Below, one piece after another: positions 16,893 to 25,922 of a stretch of DNA of 53,140 nucleotides. Made by a program: the position numbers and the translations under genes. The stretch covers positions 1-53,140 of the forward strand of contig CAZVFX010000041.1 of the NCBI GenBank assembly GCA_964626565.1, written 5' to 3'. Position 1 is the first letter of the stretch; each line of letters begins with the position of its first letter. A model generated the notes under the pieces. The model saw only the letters and a list, made by a program, of their open reading frames with translations. It searched no databases and had not been told where the DNA came from. This stretch comes from CAZVFX01 sp964626565. GTDB lineage: Bacteria; Myxococcota_A; UBA9042; CAIXZC01.

Positions 16893-18848
16893 GTGCCACC
16901 GGAAGGCGCAAAACTGGTTTTCCTCAACGACCCGTTGTCCCCCTTGGCCGTGGTTCTCATGGCCGCGGCGGTGGCCGCGCTGGCGGCCTACGGCTACTCC
17001 ATCATCCGGGTTGCCGGTTGGAAGCCGGGGGGCACTCTGCTGCTGCTTCGGTGCATCGCAGTGTGTGCGTTAGCCTTCATCCTGTTGCAGCCTTCGATCC
17101 TGGCCTACGAGACGGTGGCGGTGGAACTCCCTGAATCGTTCACCAGGAAAGAAGTGCGGGTGTTTTCCAGGGAGGAGTTGCCGTCCCTGCTTCCACCTCT
17201 GGCCGCATTTTCGCCACCTGAGCAGGCTGCTTCACTCGATCTGGAGTTGGTGGAGGCGGTCGCACCGCCGGTGGCCTTCTACAAGGCGAGGTGCACCGTC
17301 AACGTCACCGTGGTTAACGAAGCCCCTGCTCAGGCCGGCCAGGTGGTGGTCGCCCGCCTGGACCGGGAGGGACTCACCGAGGTGGCCCGGGCCCCGGTCT
17401 CGCTGCGGGAAGGACGGCAGAGTTTCCCCGTTACCCTCGTTCCCGGGCGGTTGGGGCGCAACGCGTACAGCGTCTACCTGGAAGGGTTCGCAAGAGACCA
17501 GCACCCCGACAACAACTCCCGGCTGTTCGGTCTCACGGTGGCCAGGGACACAGTGCGGGTCCTTCACATCGCGGGCCACCCGTCATGGGACGTGAGATTC
17601 CTACGTCAGTTTCTCTCCCGGCTGCCCGGAGTCGAGGTAGTCTCCTTCTACCTGTTGGTGGAGGCCCAGGACTTCGCACCCCACACCAAGGAAGAGCTGG
17701 CGCTCATACCGTTTCCCACCGACGAACTGTTCTTGAAGGAGATCGGCAACTTCGACCTCATCGTGGTCCACAACTTCCCCTTGGGCACCTACTTCCTGCT
17801 CACAAAGAAGCACCTGCTGAGGTTTGTTCAGTTCATCGAGGAAGGGGGCGGTGTACTCTTCATCGGAGGAGACAAATCCTTCGCCATTTCCGACCTGCAC
17901 AAGACGCCGGTGGCCGAGATCATGCCCATGGAAGTAGCCCCGGTGGCGGGCGGAGACGACTACCTGGACGATTATCGCCGCGTGGAGTTGACAGCCGAGG
18001 GCGCGGCCCACCCGGTGACCTCTATCGAACTGGCGGACGACAGCCTTTCCCCGGAAGCCAACCTGCCGGAACTGAGCGGCATGAACCGGCTGGGGCCCAC
18101 CCGTCCCGGCGGCGTGGTGCTGGCCACGGCCCGGGCCGGAGAGGAAGACTCGGTACCTCTCATTGTTGCGGGCAGCCGGGGTCGTGGAAGGGTCCTCGTA
18201 GTTGCCACCGACTCTCTATGGCGCTGGGCCTTCCCGCCCCGCCTGGCCGGAGGGGCCCGGGCCTGGTACCGGGGGCTGCTCCTGAATGCGGTAGCCTGGC
18301 TCACCAGCGACCCGAGACTCGACGGCCTTGTCGTCGCGGGCTCAACCGCTACACCCACCGAAGGCGAGCAAATCACAGCTTCGGCCTGCTACCGCGGCAC
18401 TGCACCGGAAGGCGCCCGGGCCAACATCATAGCAGAGTGGGTAGACGCGGCAGGCAAAGCTCCGGCATTGCGCATCGAACTCGAAGCACCCTTCGAGGGC
18501 AAGCGGTGTGCGGCCTTCTCTCTTCCTCCGGCCCAGCCAGGGGCGTGGAGCATCACCGCTCAGTTGGAAACCAAAAACGGAGATGCCGCGGGGGGAGGGG
18601 TGGTTGTAGTCGGTCAGAAGAGACCCACCTACACCGAAGAACTGGCAAAACGCATTCAACCCCTGTTGGGCAAACAGTTCTACCCCTTCGTCGTAGACCG
18701 CCCGTTCGAAGTACGACTGCCGGTGACCACCCTCGAAGTGCACAAGCCGATTCTGGACGCACTCTGGGACAACCCCCTCTTCTTCTTCGCATTCGCGCTG
18801 GTCCTCATCGCTGAATGGCTGCTGAGAAAACGGTGGGGCTACTTGTGA
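16893..18848 (+). CDS. Membrane protein with glutamine-amidotransferase-like domain (BatA-neighbour type)
   Basis: 651 aa, GTG start with GGAAGGAG 4 nt upstream. Two N-terminal membrane helices (LAVVLMAAAVAALAAYGYSI and LLLLRCIAVCALAFILLQP) are followed by a large extracytoplasmic part and a final C-terminal helix (FFFAFALVLIAEWLL). The central ~220-400 region (HIAGHPSWDVRFLRQFL, FDLIVVHNFPLGTY, EEGGGVLFIGGD, RGRVLVVATDSLWRW) matches the class-I glutamine amidotransferase-like fold found in BatA-associated membrane proteins. I do not see a convincing catalytic Cys at the nucleophile elbow, so it may be a binding fold. An Ig-like segment follows. The end overlaps uvrC. Confidence 0.8.
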   Translation: MPPEGAKLVFLNDPLSPLAVVLMAAAVAALAAYGYSIIRVAGWKPGGTLLLLRCIAVCALAFILLQPSILAYETVAVELPESFTRKEVRVFSREELPSLLPPLAAFSPPEQAASLDLELVEAVAPPVAFYKARCTVNVTVVNEAPAQAGQVVVARLDREGLTEVARAPVSLREGRQSFPVTLVPGRLGRNAYSVYLEGFARDQHPDNNSRLFGLTVARDTVRVLHIAGHPSWDVRFLRQFLSRLPGVEVVSFYLLVEAQDFAPHTKEELALIPFPTDELFLKEIGNFDLIVVHNFPLGTYFLLTKKHLLRFVQFIEEGGGVLFIGGDKSFAISDLHKTPVAEIMPMEVAPVAGGDDYLDDYRRVELTAEGAAHPVTSIELADDSLSPEANLPELSGMNRLGPTRPGGVVLATARAGEEDSVPLIVAGSRGRGRVLVVATDSLWRWAFPPRLAGGARAWYRGLLLNAVAWLTSDPRLDGLVVAGSTATPTEGEQITASACYRGTAPEGARANIIAEWVDAAGKAPALRIELEAPFEGKRCAAFSLPPAQPGAWSITAQLETKNGDAAGGGVVVVGQKRPTYTEELAKRIQPLLGKQFYPFVVDRPFEVRLPVTTLEVHKPILDALWDNPLFFFAFALVLIAEWLLRKRWGYL

Positions 18849-20644
18849 GCAAGGCGGAAAAGGATTTTCAGGCGCCGGCTAGAACCGGCGTCTACATAAT
18901 GAAGGATGCTGCCGGCACGGTACTCTATGTCGGGAAAGCGCTAAACCTGCGCAGCCGCATCAACCAGTACCTCAACCTGCAGGACTCCAGGGTCGTCATC
19001 CCCCGCCTGGTGCGCCAACTCGCGGACATCGAATACATCTTGACCAACAGTGAGAAAGAAGCTCTGCTTCTTGAGAGCCAGTTGGTGAAGAAACTCAAAC
19101 CCCGCTTCAACGTGATGCTGCGGGACGACAAGCAGTTCCTGCTGATCCGGGTTGATTTTCAAGAGGATTTCCCCCGGTTCGACTTTGTGCGACGCAAGAA
19201 GAAGGACGGCGCGGACTACTTCGGCCCCGTACCCGGGGCAAAGATCCTCAGGGAGTTCATCCGCTTCCTCGCCCGCGCCTATCGCATCAGAACGTGCAGC
19301 AACAACCAGTTCAGACAGCGTCAGCGCGCTTGTGTGTTGCATCAACTCGGCTGGTGCACTGCTCCTTGCGTCTTCCCGGAGTTGAACGCCGACTACAAGG
19401 ACCGGGTAAAAATCGCCGCCGACCTGCTGTCGAAAAGACGCGCGGATGCAATTGCGCTCCTCGAGCAGGCCATGGCCGACGCCAGCGATGAACAGAGGTA
19501 CGAAGACGCGGCCCGCTACCGGGACCTGCTCCACAACCTGAACCGAATCTGGGGCAAACAGCACGTGCGGGTGCGCACCGACCTGAACGCCGATGTGTTC
19601 GGTTCTCACGCAGGGCCGTTGGGCGGGGCCGTGCTGGTTTTGAACGTCCGCGACTCCGCGGTCATCGGCAGGCACTCCTTTTTCAACGAGGGCCTCTTCC
19701 TGCCCGAAGCGCTGGACATAGACTCCCTCATCGTACGCTACTACGAGCGAGTTCCGCCCCCGCCCAATGTTATCTGCGACCTGGAGCCGGAAGCTGCCGG
19801 GCTGCTGGAGCAGTTCCTCACTGAGGAGCATGGACGCAAGGTCAAGGTGCTGGTCCCGGTGCGAGGCGAAAAGAGGGCGCTGCTGGACATGGCTCACACC
19901 AACGCGCACCAGGCATACACACAGGAAAGCGAGAAGGCCCAATCCCGGCTCGAACTCCTGGACGGACTGGCCTCGTCCCTCTCCCTGCCCACAGTTCCGG
20001 AGGTTGTAGAGTGCGTCGACATTTCGTCCTTCCAGGGCGGCGATGCAGTGGGTTCGGTCGCGGTTTCCCGGGATGCCGGACTGGCCAAGAGCGAGTACCG
20101 CTGTTTCCACATCAAGGGCGAGGCATTCAGCGATTTCGAAATGATGAAGGAGGTGATGAGCCGTCGCCTCAGACAGGTGAAAAGCTCCGGGGATGTCCGC
20201 CTCATTCTTGTCGACGGAGGGCGGGCGCACTTGAGCCAGGTGCTGCCGCTGGCTGAGGGAATGGAGGACCGCATCTTCCTGGCGGCCATTGCGAAGGCAC
20301 GGCCCGAGCAGGGCCTGGCCAAAGAGCGCGTCTACACTCCGGGCAACCGGGAGGTGGTGCCTCTGGACCCCGATTCCAGGCTCATGCATTTCATTTCAAA
20401 CCTGCGGGACGAAGCCCACCGCTTCGGCATTGCGTTCCATCGCAAAACCCGCTCCAAACGAGTCCTCTCGTCACCTCTGCTGGCCATTGAGGGAGTAGGT
20501 AAAAAAAGGCGGCACGACCTGATCAAGCACTTCGGCAGCTACGACGCTCTGAAACGCGCCACTCTGGACGAAATCAAGGAAGCGAAGGGCTTCTCCACCG
20601 GAATCGCGCAGCGGGTGTTTGATTTCCTCCGCAGCCAGGACTAG
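18845..20644 (+). CDS. uvrC: Excinuclease ABC subunit C
   Basis: 599 aa from the GTG at 18845, which overlaps the upstream stop as GTGA; an ATG at 18815 (609 aa) is the alternative. It makes the 3' and 5' incisions of nucleotide excision repair in complex with UvrB. Visible parts in order are the GIY-YIG nuclease (TGVYIMKDAAGTVLYVGKA), EALLLESQLVKKLKPRFNV, a UVR helix pair (EQRYEDAARYRDLL) that binds UvrB, the RNase H-like nuclease (CVDISSFQG, LILVDGGRAHL, RDEAHRFG) and a C-terminal helix-hairpin-helix (IEGVGKKRRHDLIKHFG). The usual DISH has become DISS. Being last in an operon of exported proteins is unusual for a repair gene. Confidence 0.97.
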   Translation: MSKAEKDFQAPARTGVYIMKDAAGTVLYVGKALNLRSRINQYLNLQDSRVVIPRLVRQLADIEYILTNSEKEALLLESQLVKKLKPRFNVMLRDDKQFLLIRVDFQEDFPRFDFVRRKKKDGADYFGPVPGAKILREFIRFLARAYRIRTCSNNQFRQRQRACVLHQLGWCTAPCVFPELNADYKDRVKIAADLLSKRRADAIALLEQAMADASDEQRYEDAARYRDLLHNLNRIWGKQHVRVRTDLNADVFGSHAGPLGGAVLVLNVRDSAVIGRHSFFNEGLFLPEALDIDSLIVRYYERVPPPPNVICDLEPEAAGLLEQFLTEEHGRKVKVLVPVRGEKRALLDMAHTNAHQAYTQESEKAQSRLELLDGLASSLSLPTVPEVVECVDISSFQGGDAVGSVAVSRDAGLAKSEYRCFHIKGEAFSDFEMMKEVMSRRLRQVKSSGDVRLILVDGGRAHLSQVLPLAEGMEDRIFLAAIAKARPEQGLAKERVYTPGNREVVPLDPDSRLMHFISNLRDEAHRFGIAFHRKTRSKRVLSSPLLAIEGVGKKRRHDLIKHFGSYDALKRATLDEIKEAKGFSTGIAQRVFDFLRSQD

Positions 20645-20662
20645 TTGCGGCCAAAGATTCCG

Positions 20663-20691
20663 TTGACTTTGCCGTCGTCGAATGCTGTAAT
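20663..20691 (+). promoter_or_regulatory. Putative sigma-70 promoter of the ClC gene
   Basis: TTGACT (20663-20668), 17-nt spacer, TGTAAT (20686-20691): five of six consensus bases in each box. It lies 42 nt before the ATG at 20734 in the 89-nt gap after uvrC. Confidence 0.65.
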
Positions 20692-20733
20692 TCTCCCCTG
20701 TTCGCAGCTGGGTTTCTGGCAAGGGTAAAAGCG

Positions 20734-22731
20734 ATGAGCGTTCTGGGGGCCTTACGAGATCGGTGGCGAAACATCTTCCGCCGGTACCTTGCCAACGAGA
20801 CCTCAAAAATGATCGCGCTGGCGCTGGTGGTAGGCGTCGCGGGCGGATTTAGTGCGGTGTTTTTCCGTTCCCTCATCGAGATGTTCCGCGATCTGTTTTT
20901 CGTCCAGGGCAGCGAGAGCCTCAGTTTTATGGGTGAGTACTACGTGCTCTTGGTGCCGGCTGCGGGCGGCTTGCTGGTGGGCGTCCTGGTGTACTTCTTT
21001 GCGCGGGAGGCCCGGGGCGCGGGCGTGCCCGAAGTGATGGAGGCTGTCGCGTTGCGGGGAGGTAGAATCCGGCCCCGAGTCGCGGTGGTGAAAAGCCTGG
21101 CTTCCTCCATCTGTATTGGCTCGGGCGGCTCCCTGGGCCGTGAGGGTCCCATCGTACAGATCGGCTCGGCCCTGGGCTCGACCCTGGGCCAGGCGCTCAA
21201 ACTGTCAGACCAGCGCGTGCGCAATCTGGTGGCCTGCGGCGCAGCGGCCGGCATCGGCGCGACGTTCAACACGCCCATCGCCGGAGTCATCTTCGCGCTT
21301 GAAGTGATTCTAGGCGGCCTCGTCGTGGAGGGTTTCTTCTCCGTGGTCATCGCATCGGTCACCGCCACCGCCATCGGCCAGGCCGTGTTGGGCGATATGC
21401 CCGCGTTCGTAGTCCCGCACTACGAACTCGTGAGCTGGTGGGAGTTGCTCCTCTACGTTGGTCTGGGCATCCTCTGCGGAGTGGCCGCAGCCACTTTCAT
21501 CCGGCTGCTCCAGTTCAGCGAGAGGAACTTCGACAAGATCGCCTGTCCCGAATGGGTGAAGCCGGCCATCGGCGGATTCGCCATCGGCGTGGTGGGGCTG
21601 TTCGTACCCCAAGTCTTCGGGGTCGGATACGACACCGTGACCGACGCGCTTTGGGGCAATCTGCCGGTTACCGTCATGGCACTGCTGGTGGTGGTAAAAC
21701 TCGTCGCCACGGCACTTACCGCAGGCAGCGGCGGTTCGGGCGGTGTATTCGCCCCATCGCTGTTCGTAGGGGCGATGCTGGGCGGCTTTTTCGGCGGCGT
21801 AGCTAACGAATGGTGGCCGGAAATAACCGCGCCCAGCGGCGCGTATGCTCTCGTCGCTATGGGCGCACTTTTTGCGGCCGCGGCCAGAGCCCCTATCTCG
21901 TCCATGATCATCCTCTTCGAGATGACCCACGACTACAAGATCATCGTACCGCTGATGTGCGCCACCGTAGTCGCTACCCTGGTGGCCGAACTCCTCGCCC
22001 CCGAAAGCATCTACACCGTCAAGCTCAAGCGCAGGGGAGTGGACCTCAGCCGGCAGAAGGACTTCAGAATGCTCCGGGGGATAACTGCGGGCGAGGCTAT
22101 GAAGCCGGTAGCGCGGCTGAGCACCGTAAGCCCGGAGATGCCCATCGAGAACATGGCGAGGCTGTTCAAGGAGACTTTCCACCACGGCTTTGCCGTCGTG
22201 ACCGATGCCGGTGAGTTCTACGGGATCATTACTCTAAAAGACATGGAAAACGCACTCCAGACCAAGGAAATGACCGGCAAACGAGTGCGACATGTGTGCA
22301 AAACAGGCGTGGTCACCGCCTATCCGGACGAAACCTTGGAGGACGTGCTGCAGTGCTTCGGCGCGCTGGACGTGGGCCGAATCCCGGTGGTGGAAAGGAA
22401 GAACTCGAAGAAGCTGGTGGGAATGTTGCGCTGGAGCGATATCGTCAGGTCCCACTCCCAGGTAATGCTGGACCTGGAATACGAGCCGGGGACCATCCTG
22501 GTAACCTGCGACATAGACGAAGGCGATCGGGCCGTAGGTAAGAGCCTGAGGGAACTGGACCTTCCTCCCGACTGCGTCGTGAATTCCATTCAGCGGGGCA
22601 AGCACCTGGTAGTGCCCCGGGGCAGCAGCATGGTGGAAGCCGGCGACAAGCTGGTCATCCTGGCCTCCGAGGGGAAGGAAGAGGAGATGTGCGAACACCT
22701 GTACGGGCCGTCCGAAAACGACGCTGAGTAG
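20734..22731 (+). CDS. ClC-family chloride channel/antiporter with CBS pair and TrkA-C domain
   Basis: 665 aa. Residues ~30-425 form the ClC membrane domain with all selectivity motifs: GSGGSLGREGP (the gating Glu of GxEGP is present), ATFNTPIAGVIFALE and GSGGSGGVFAPSLFVGAMLGG. A CBS pair follows (about 450-570; FHHGFAVVTDAGEFYGIITLKDM and ALDVGRIPVVER), then a TrkA-C-like domain (DCDEGDRAVGKSL pattern, NSIQRGKHLVVPRG, GDKLVIL). Cytoplasmic CBS and TrkA-C domains usually bind nucleotides and gate transport. Whether it is a channel or a Cl-/H+ exchanger is not decided by these motifs. The next gene begins 13 nt downstream. Confidence 0.95.
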   Translation: MSVLGALRDRWRNIFRRYLANETSKMIALALVVGVAGGFSAVFFRSLIEMFRDLFFVQGSESLSFMGEYYVLLVPAAGGLLVGVLVYFFAREARGAGVPEVMEAVALRGGRIRPRVAVVKSLASSICIGSGGSLGREGPIVQIGSALGSTLGQALKLSDQRVRNLVACGAAAGIGATFNTPIAGVIFALEVILGGLVVEGFFSVVIASVTATAIGQAVLGDMPAFVVPHYELVSWWELLLYVGLGILCGVAAATFIRLLQFSERNFDKIACPEWVKPAIGGFAIGVVGLFVPQVFGVGYDTVTDALWGNLPVTVMALLVVVKLVATALTAGSGGSGGVFAPSLFVGAMLGGFFGGVANEWWPEITAPSGAYALVAMGALFAAAARAPISSMIILFEMTHDYKIIVPLMCATVVATLVAELLAPESIYTVKLKRRGVDLSRQKDFRMLRGITAGEAMKPVARLSTVSPEMPIENMARLFKETFHHGFAVVTDAGEFYGIITLKDMENALQTKEMTGKRVRHVCKTGVVTAYPDETLEDVLQCFGALDVGRIPVVERKNSKKLVGMLRWSDIVRSHSQVMLDLEYEPGTILVTCDIDEGDRAVGKSLRELDLPPDCVVNSIQRGKHLVVPRGSSMVEAGDKLVILASEGKEEEMCEHLYGPSENDAE

Positions 22732-22744
22732 ATGGAGCGATAAG

Positions 22745-24784
22745 ATGATTGACAATAAGGGGCTCAAAAGTAAGGCGGCAGTGGTGGTGCTGGACGGTTT
22801 CGGCCTCGACCCCGCGATGGAATGGCGAATAGCGGAGCGGGTCTGGGAAGAACTGCCCGAGGTTTTGAGACGGGCTGTCACCGCACTTGAGCCCGACGAC
22901 AAATACGCGGCAGCCTCACTGGCGCCCACCTCCCACGGAGTAGCCCGTGTGCTGGCGGCTGACGATTGGTTTCACGCGTTCGAGCACATCCGCACAGTAC
23001 GCACGCGCCTGCTCGCATCCCTGGAAAAGGAGGAGACTGCGCTGCTGACAGGCCTGGTAGCAAGGACGGGTGAGAAACTGCGCTATGTTCCCTGGAGCGT
23101 GGACACACCCTACCTGTTCGCACTGCGCCAGGACAACCCCACCTGGATCACCCGCACAGCCGGCGTCTTTACCGGTCACGAAGACATCACTCCGGAGATC
23201 ATGGGTAACTCCGACACTGGCCACCAACAGATTTTTAACCTCACAGTGGCCCGACAAATACCGGCTGCCATCTCCGCCATGATTGAGGACAGCTCCTTCT
23301 TTACCAACGACCATCTCAACGCCGACCTGGGCCGGGCGAAAAACGGCGCAACTGTGGTGCTGAAAACGCTGCTCTCCGGGGAGTTTGGGGACGACGGCTA
23401 TGTGCACAGCGCGTGGCGCCACATGCTGGCTTTTTTCAAGCTGTACTTCGAGGTGCTGGGGCTACCGGCCGAAAACCTGCGCATCGAAGCTGTCCTCGAT
23501 GGACGGGACTCCCCCTTCTACTCATCGCTGAGATTCGAGGAGAAGGACGGGGTGAAGCGGTACGGATACCTGCACAAGTTATTGGATGTGCTGAAGCAGT
23601 ATGGCGGTGAGAAATGTCTGGCGTGGATCATCGGGCGGCAGTTTATGGACCGTGACTACAAGGGCGAGATGATCAGGAAGGAGTACGAGCTGGTCACCGC
23701 CAACCGAGGCCGGAAAGTGACTTCCGCGGCCGAGGCGCTGGCTCTGGTCGCCGCGGACCACGACGCGGGCCAGACCGACCCCATGGTCGAGCCCATCGTC
23801 ATCGGCGAGCCGCGGCCCGTGGGCGAAAACACCGTCTTCTTCAACGCCGTTTTTCGCGCCGACCGCCAGGAACCGATCACCGCCTGCCTCGCCGGCGCCA
23901 CCGACTTCATCCGCGAGCAGGCTACCCAGAAAGGCCGCCTCGAAACCTGGGATGACTTTTCCTGGCTCAAAACCCGAAACGAGAAACCCGAAACAAGAAA
24001 CGGACTTACCCTCTGGTCGATGATCGATTACCACGAGGAGTTGGCTGCAAAGGGGGTCAAGAGTATCTACAAGGATCACCCTCACGAACATAACATCCTG
24101 TACCTGCTGAACTTGCTCGGCACGGGTAGAAGATTTCTGTTTCTGACTGAAGGGGTCAAGGAGAAACACATGGGCTTGTTTTCCCGGGGAAGGCGCTCCA
24201 CCCCCCTGGCTCCGGCGGAGACACAGAAAATACTCCCTTCCATGGGCAAAGACGAGGGGGTGGCCAGCGACAACGACCTGTACAAAGTCCCGCAGATGCG
24301 GCACCCGGAGATCACGGCTGAACTGGTGAAACAGTTGCGGGACTCGACTTTCGACATATTGGCGGCCAACTACCCGGGCGCGGATATGATCGGCCACCTG
24401 GTGGGCAACCACTTCGAAGCGTGCAGGCAGTCCGTGCTGTCTTTGGAAGCTGCGCTGCAGGAGGTTGTGCCGGCCGCGTTGGAGCGCGGCTGGTTCCTGG
24501 TGCTCACGTCCGACCACGGCAATGTGGAGCACTGCGGCCCGGACCACGGCAACAACGACGTGCTCACCTCCCTTATCATCCCTGAAGCCTCGACCCTAAA
24601 ACCAGTCCCGCCGCCCAATTATGAAGCCAGGCTGTTCGACATTTCGTGGACCCTTCTGAAGGCGTTGGGAGTTACCGTGGAAGAGTTGAACGCTCCGGCC
24701 ATTCCCGACGATCTTAGCAACGACCCACGGCGCCTGGTGGGAGCATCACTGGTTGCTCAAGATAGACCCGGCGCTAACGCTTAG
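22745..24784 (+). CDS. gpmI: 2,3-bisphosphoglycerate-independent phosphoglycerate mutase family, enlarged form
   Basis: 679 aa against about 510 for typical iPGM. Alkaline-phosphatase-superfamily motifs appear in order: VVVLDGFG (metal Asp ~18), EIMGNSDTGHQ with the nucleophile Ser156, LDGRDSPF, IIGRQFMDRDY, FFNAVFRADRQEP, TEGVKEKHMGLF, NYPGADMIGHLVGN and LTSDHGNVEHCG. It should interconvert 3- and 2-phosphoglycerate with Mn ions. The Ser lies ~90 residues later than usual, so the N-terminal half carries an insertion. A 35-bp heptameric tract (23971-24005) encodes KTRNEKPETRNG in a loop just before the LTLWSMIDYHEE strand. The stop codon overlaps that of the convergent hydrolase gene. A related phosphatase-type role is possible but the motif set favours iPGM. 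Confidence 0.88.
   Translation: MIDNKGLKSKAAVVVLDGFGLDPAMEWRIAERVWEELPEVLRRAVTALEPDDKYAAASLAPTSHGVARVLAADDWFHAFEHIRTVRTRLLASLEKEETALLTGLVARTGEKLRYVPWSVDTPYLFALRQDNPTWITRTAGVFTGHEDITPEIMGNSDTGHQQIFNLTVARQIPAAISAMIEDSSFFTNDHLNADLGRAKNGATVVLKTLLSGEFGDDGYVHSAWRHMLAFFKLYFEVLGLPAENLRIEAVLDGRDSPFYSSLRFEEKDGVKRYGYLHKLLDVLKQYGGEKCLAWIIGRQFMDRDYKGEMIRKEYELVTANRGRKVTSAAEALALVAADHDAGQTDPMVEPIVIGEPRPVGENTVFFNAVFRADRQEPITACLAGATDFIREQATQKGRLETWDDFSWLKTRNEKPETRNGLTLWSMIDYHEELAAKGVKSIYKDHPHEHNILYLLNLLGTGRRFLFLTEGVKEKHMGLFSRGRRSTPLAPAETQKILPSMGKDEGVASDNDLYKVPQMRHPEITAELVKQLRDSTFDILAANYPGADMIGHLVGNHFEACRQSVLSLEAALQEVVPAALERGWFLVLTSDHGNVEHCGPDHGNNDVLTSLIIPEASTLKPVPPPNYEARLFDISWTLLKALGVTVEELNAPAIPDDLSNDPRRLVGASLVAQDRPGANA
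23971..24005 (+). repeat. Heptameric tract inside gpmI (consensus AACnnGA)
   Basis: Five consecutive 7-bp units in exact register with consensus AACnnGA; units 1 and 3 are identical. It lies inside the coding frame, in a stretch absent from typical iPGM. Confidence 0.8.
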
Positions 24785-25743
24785 GGTGCAGTTGCAAAAA
24801 GGGCCAGCATGTTAGCTATCTCGGGATAGTTCTCAGACATGGTGATATGTCCGCACGGGAACCTGTGCGCGCGGGCGCCCTTCCACGCGGTGCGCAAGGC
24901 CTCGGTGCGTTCCGGCGGGCACATCGCGTCGTAGTCGCCAAACACGAACAGGATGTCGTCATTTTGGACCTGCGGCGCAGGCAGATGAAACGGGTTCACG
25001 CCCATCAAAGCCCGCTCCAGGGTGCCCTCACCCCGCTGGTCCACCAGTCGACGAGCGTCGGCGCCCACCACCGTGTACCAGGGAGTAGTAATGGGGTCCA
25101 CTCCGGGCATTAGCAGGAAGGCGCCCTCCACCTTTTCGATGGTCAACGCCAGGCATGCGATGTGGCCCCCAAGGCTGATCCCCGCCAGGGTGACGCGCTC
25201 ATATCCCCGATGCCTCAGCTCCGAGACCAGGGAAGCCGCTTCGGTGGCGGCCTGTGCGTAGCACCGCACCGAGCGCACCACATCGGCCGACAGCAGATAC
25301 TGCCCGCTGTAGGCCGAAGCCTCCGGCTGCCTTGCCATATGGAAGGGGAGCGCCTGCACAAAGACGTGGGCGCCGGCGGCCAGAGCGTTGCGGGCCAGTT
25401 TCTTCTCTACGCCGAAGTCTTCGGCCAGCACCGAGTGCAAAAAGACGATTGCGTGCTTGGACTCACCATGCGAGGCGTGCCGCCACCGCTCTCCGGTAAC
25501 CACGTCATTGGCGACGTAGCCCGACTCCACCGGACTGGAGAAGCGGAATGTTGCAGTGAGCCGGTCGCCGACCCTCCGGTCGTCATCCAGCACCAACCCG
25601 GCCCTGGGAATCCACGGATAGAGCTGGTCCGGGGGCGTTTCCAAAAGCACTTCCAGGTCATGAGGACTGGAATCGACCGGGGCCTGTGCAAGGCGGCGAA
25701 TTCTCTCCAAAGCAACCAGGTCTGCTTCCCGGTGACGCTCCAT
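24781..25743 (-). CDS. Alpha/beta-hydrolase fold protein
   Basis: 320 aa. The start at 25743 has AAGGAGAGG 4 nt upstream. The nucleophile elbow GISLGGH sits near residue 192, with a hydrophobic strand before it. A candidate acid lies in FGDYDAMCPPE and the catalytic His in FPCGHITMSE, giving a complete Ser-Asp-His set in the normal order. It lacks a signal peptide. Its substrate is not evident; esterase, lipase or acyl-peptide-type hydrolases are possible. It is convergent with gpmI (4-nt overlap of stops) and divergent from the thiolase gene, so a role in acyl-ester turnover would fit the neighbourhood, but that is inference. Confidence 0.8.
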   Translation of the reverse strand: MERHREADLVALERIRRLAQAPVDSSPHDLEVLLETPPDQLYPWIPRAGLVLDDDRRVGDRLTATFRFSSPVESGYVANDVVTGERWRHASHGESKHAIVFLHSVLAEDFGVEKKLARNALAAGAHVFVQALPFHMARQPEASAYSGQYLLSADVVRSVRCYAQAATEAASLVSELRHRGYERVTLAGISLGGHIACLALTIEKVEGAFLLMPGVDPITTPWYTVVGADARRLVDQRGEGTLERALMGVNPFHLPAPQVQNDDILFVFGDYDAMCPPERTEALRTAWKGARAHRFPCGHITMSENYPEIANMLALFATAP

Positions 25744-25802
25744 GGGTCCTCTCCTTGTGTTGCAAAGTAGTGATCAAACCTCCAAAAAGCAACTGCAGTT
25801 TC

Positions 25803-25837
25803 TCTTGGTGGATCTTGGTGTCTTGGTGTCTTGGTGG
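25803..25837 (+). repeat. Short tandem tract, unit TCTTGGTG (8-10 bp)
   Basis: Four TCTTGGTG units, the first followed by GA and the last by G. It lies in the gap between the divergent hydrolase and thiolase genes. Its period is 8 rather than 7, but its setting resembles that of the heptameric tracts. Confidence 0.75.
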
Positions 25838-25922
25838 TGAGTTCCTTGACCTGTTGTCTGCGCCGCACCGGTGTGTTAGATTTCCTTTGCGGCTGGGGAT
25901 GCCGCAGGAACGGGGGTAGAAC

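Noticed and set aside
18941..20389. 482-codon minus-strand frame over uvrC
   Set aside because: Antisense shadow of a clearly conserved gene; no initiation signals.
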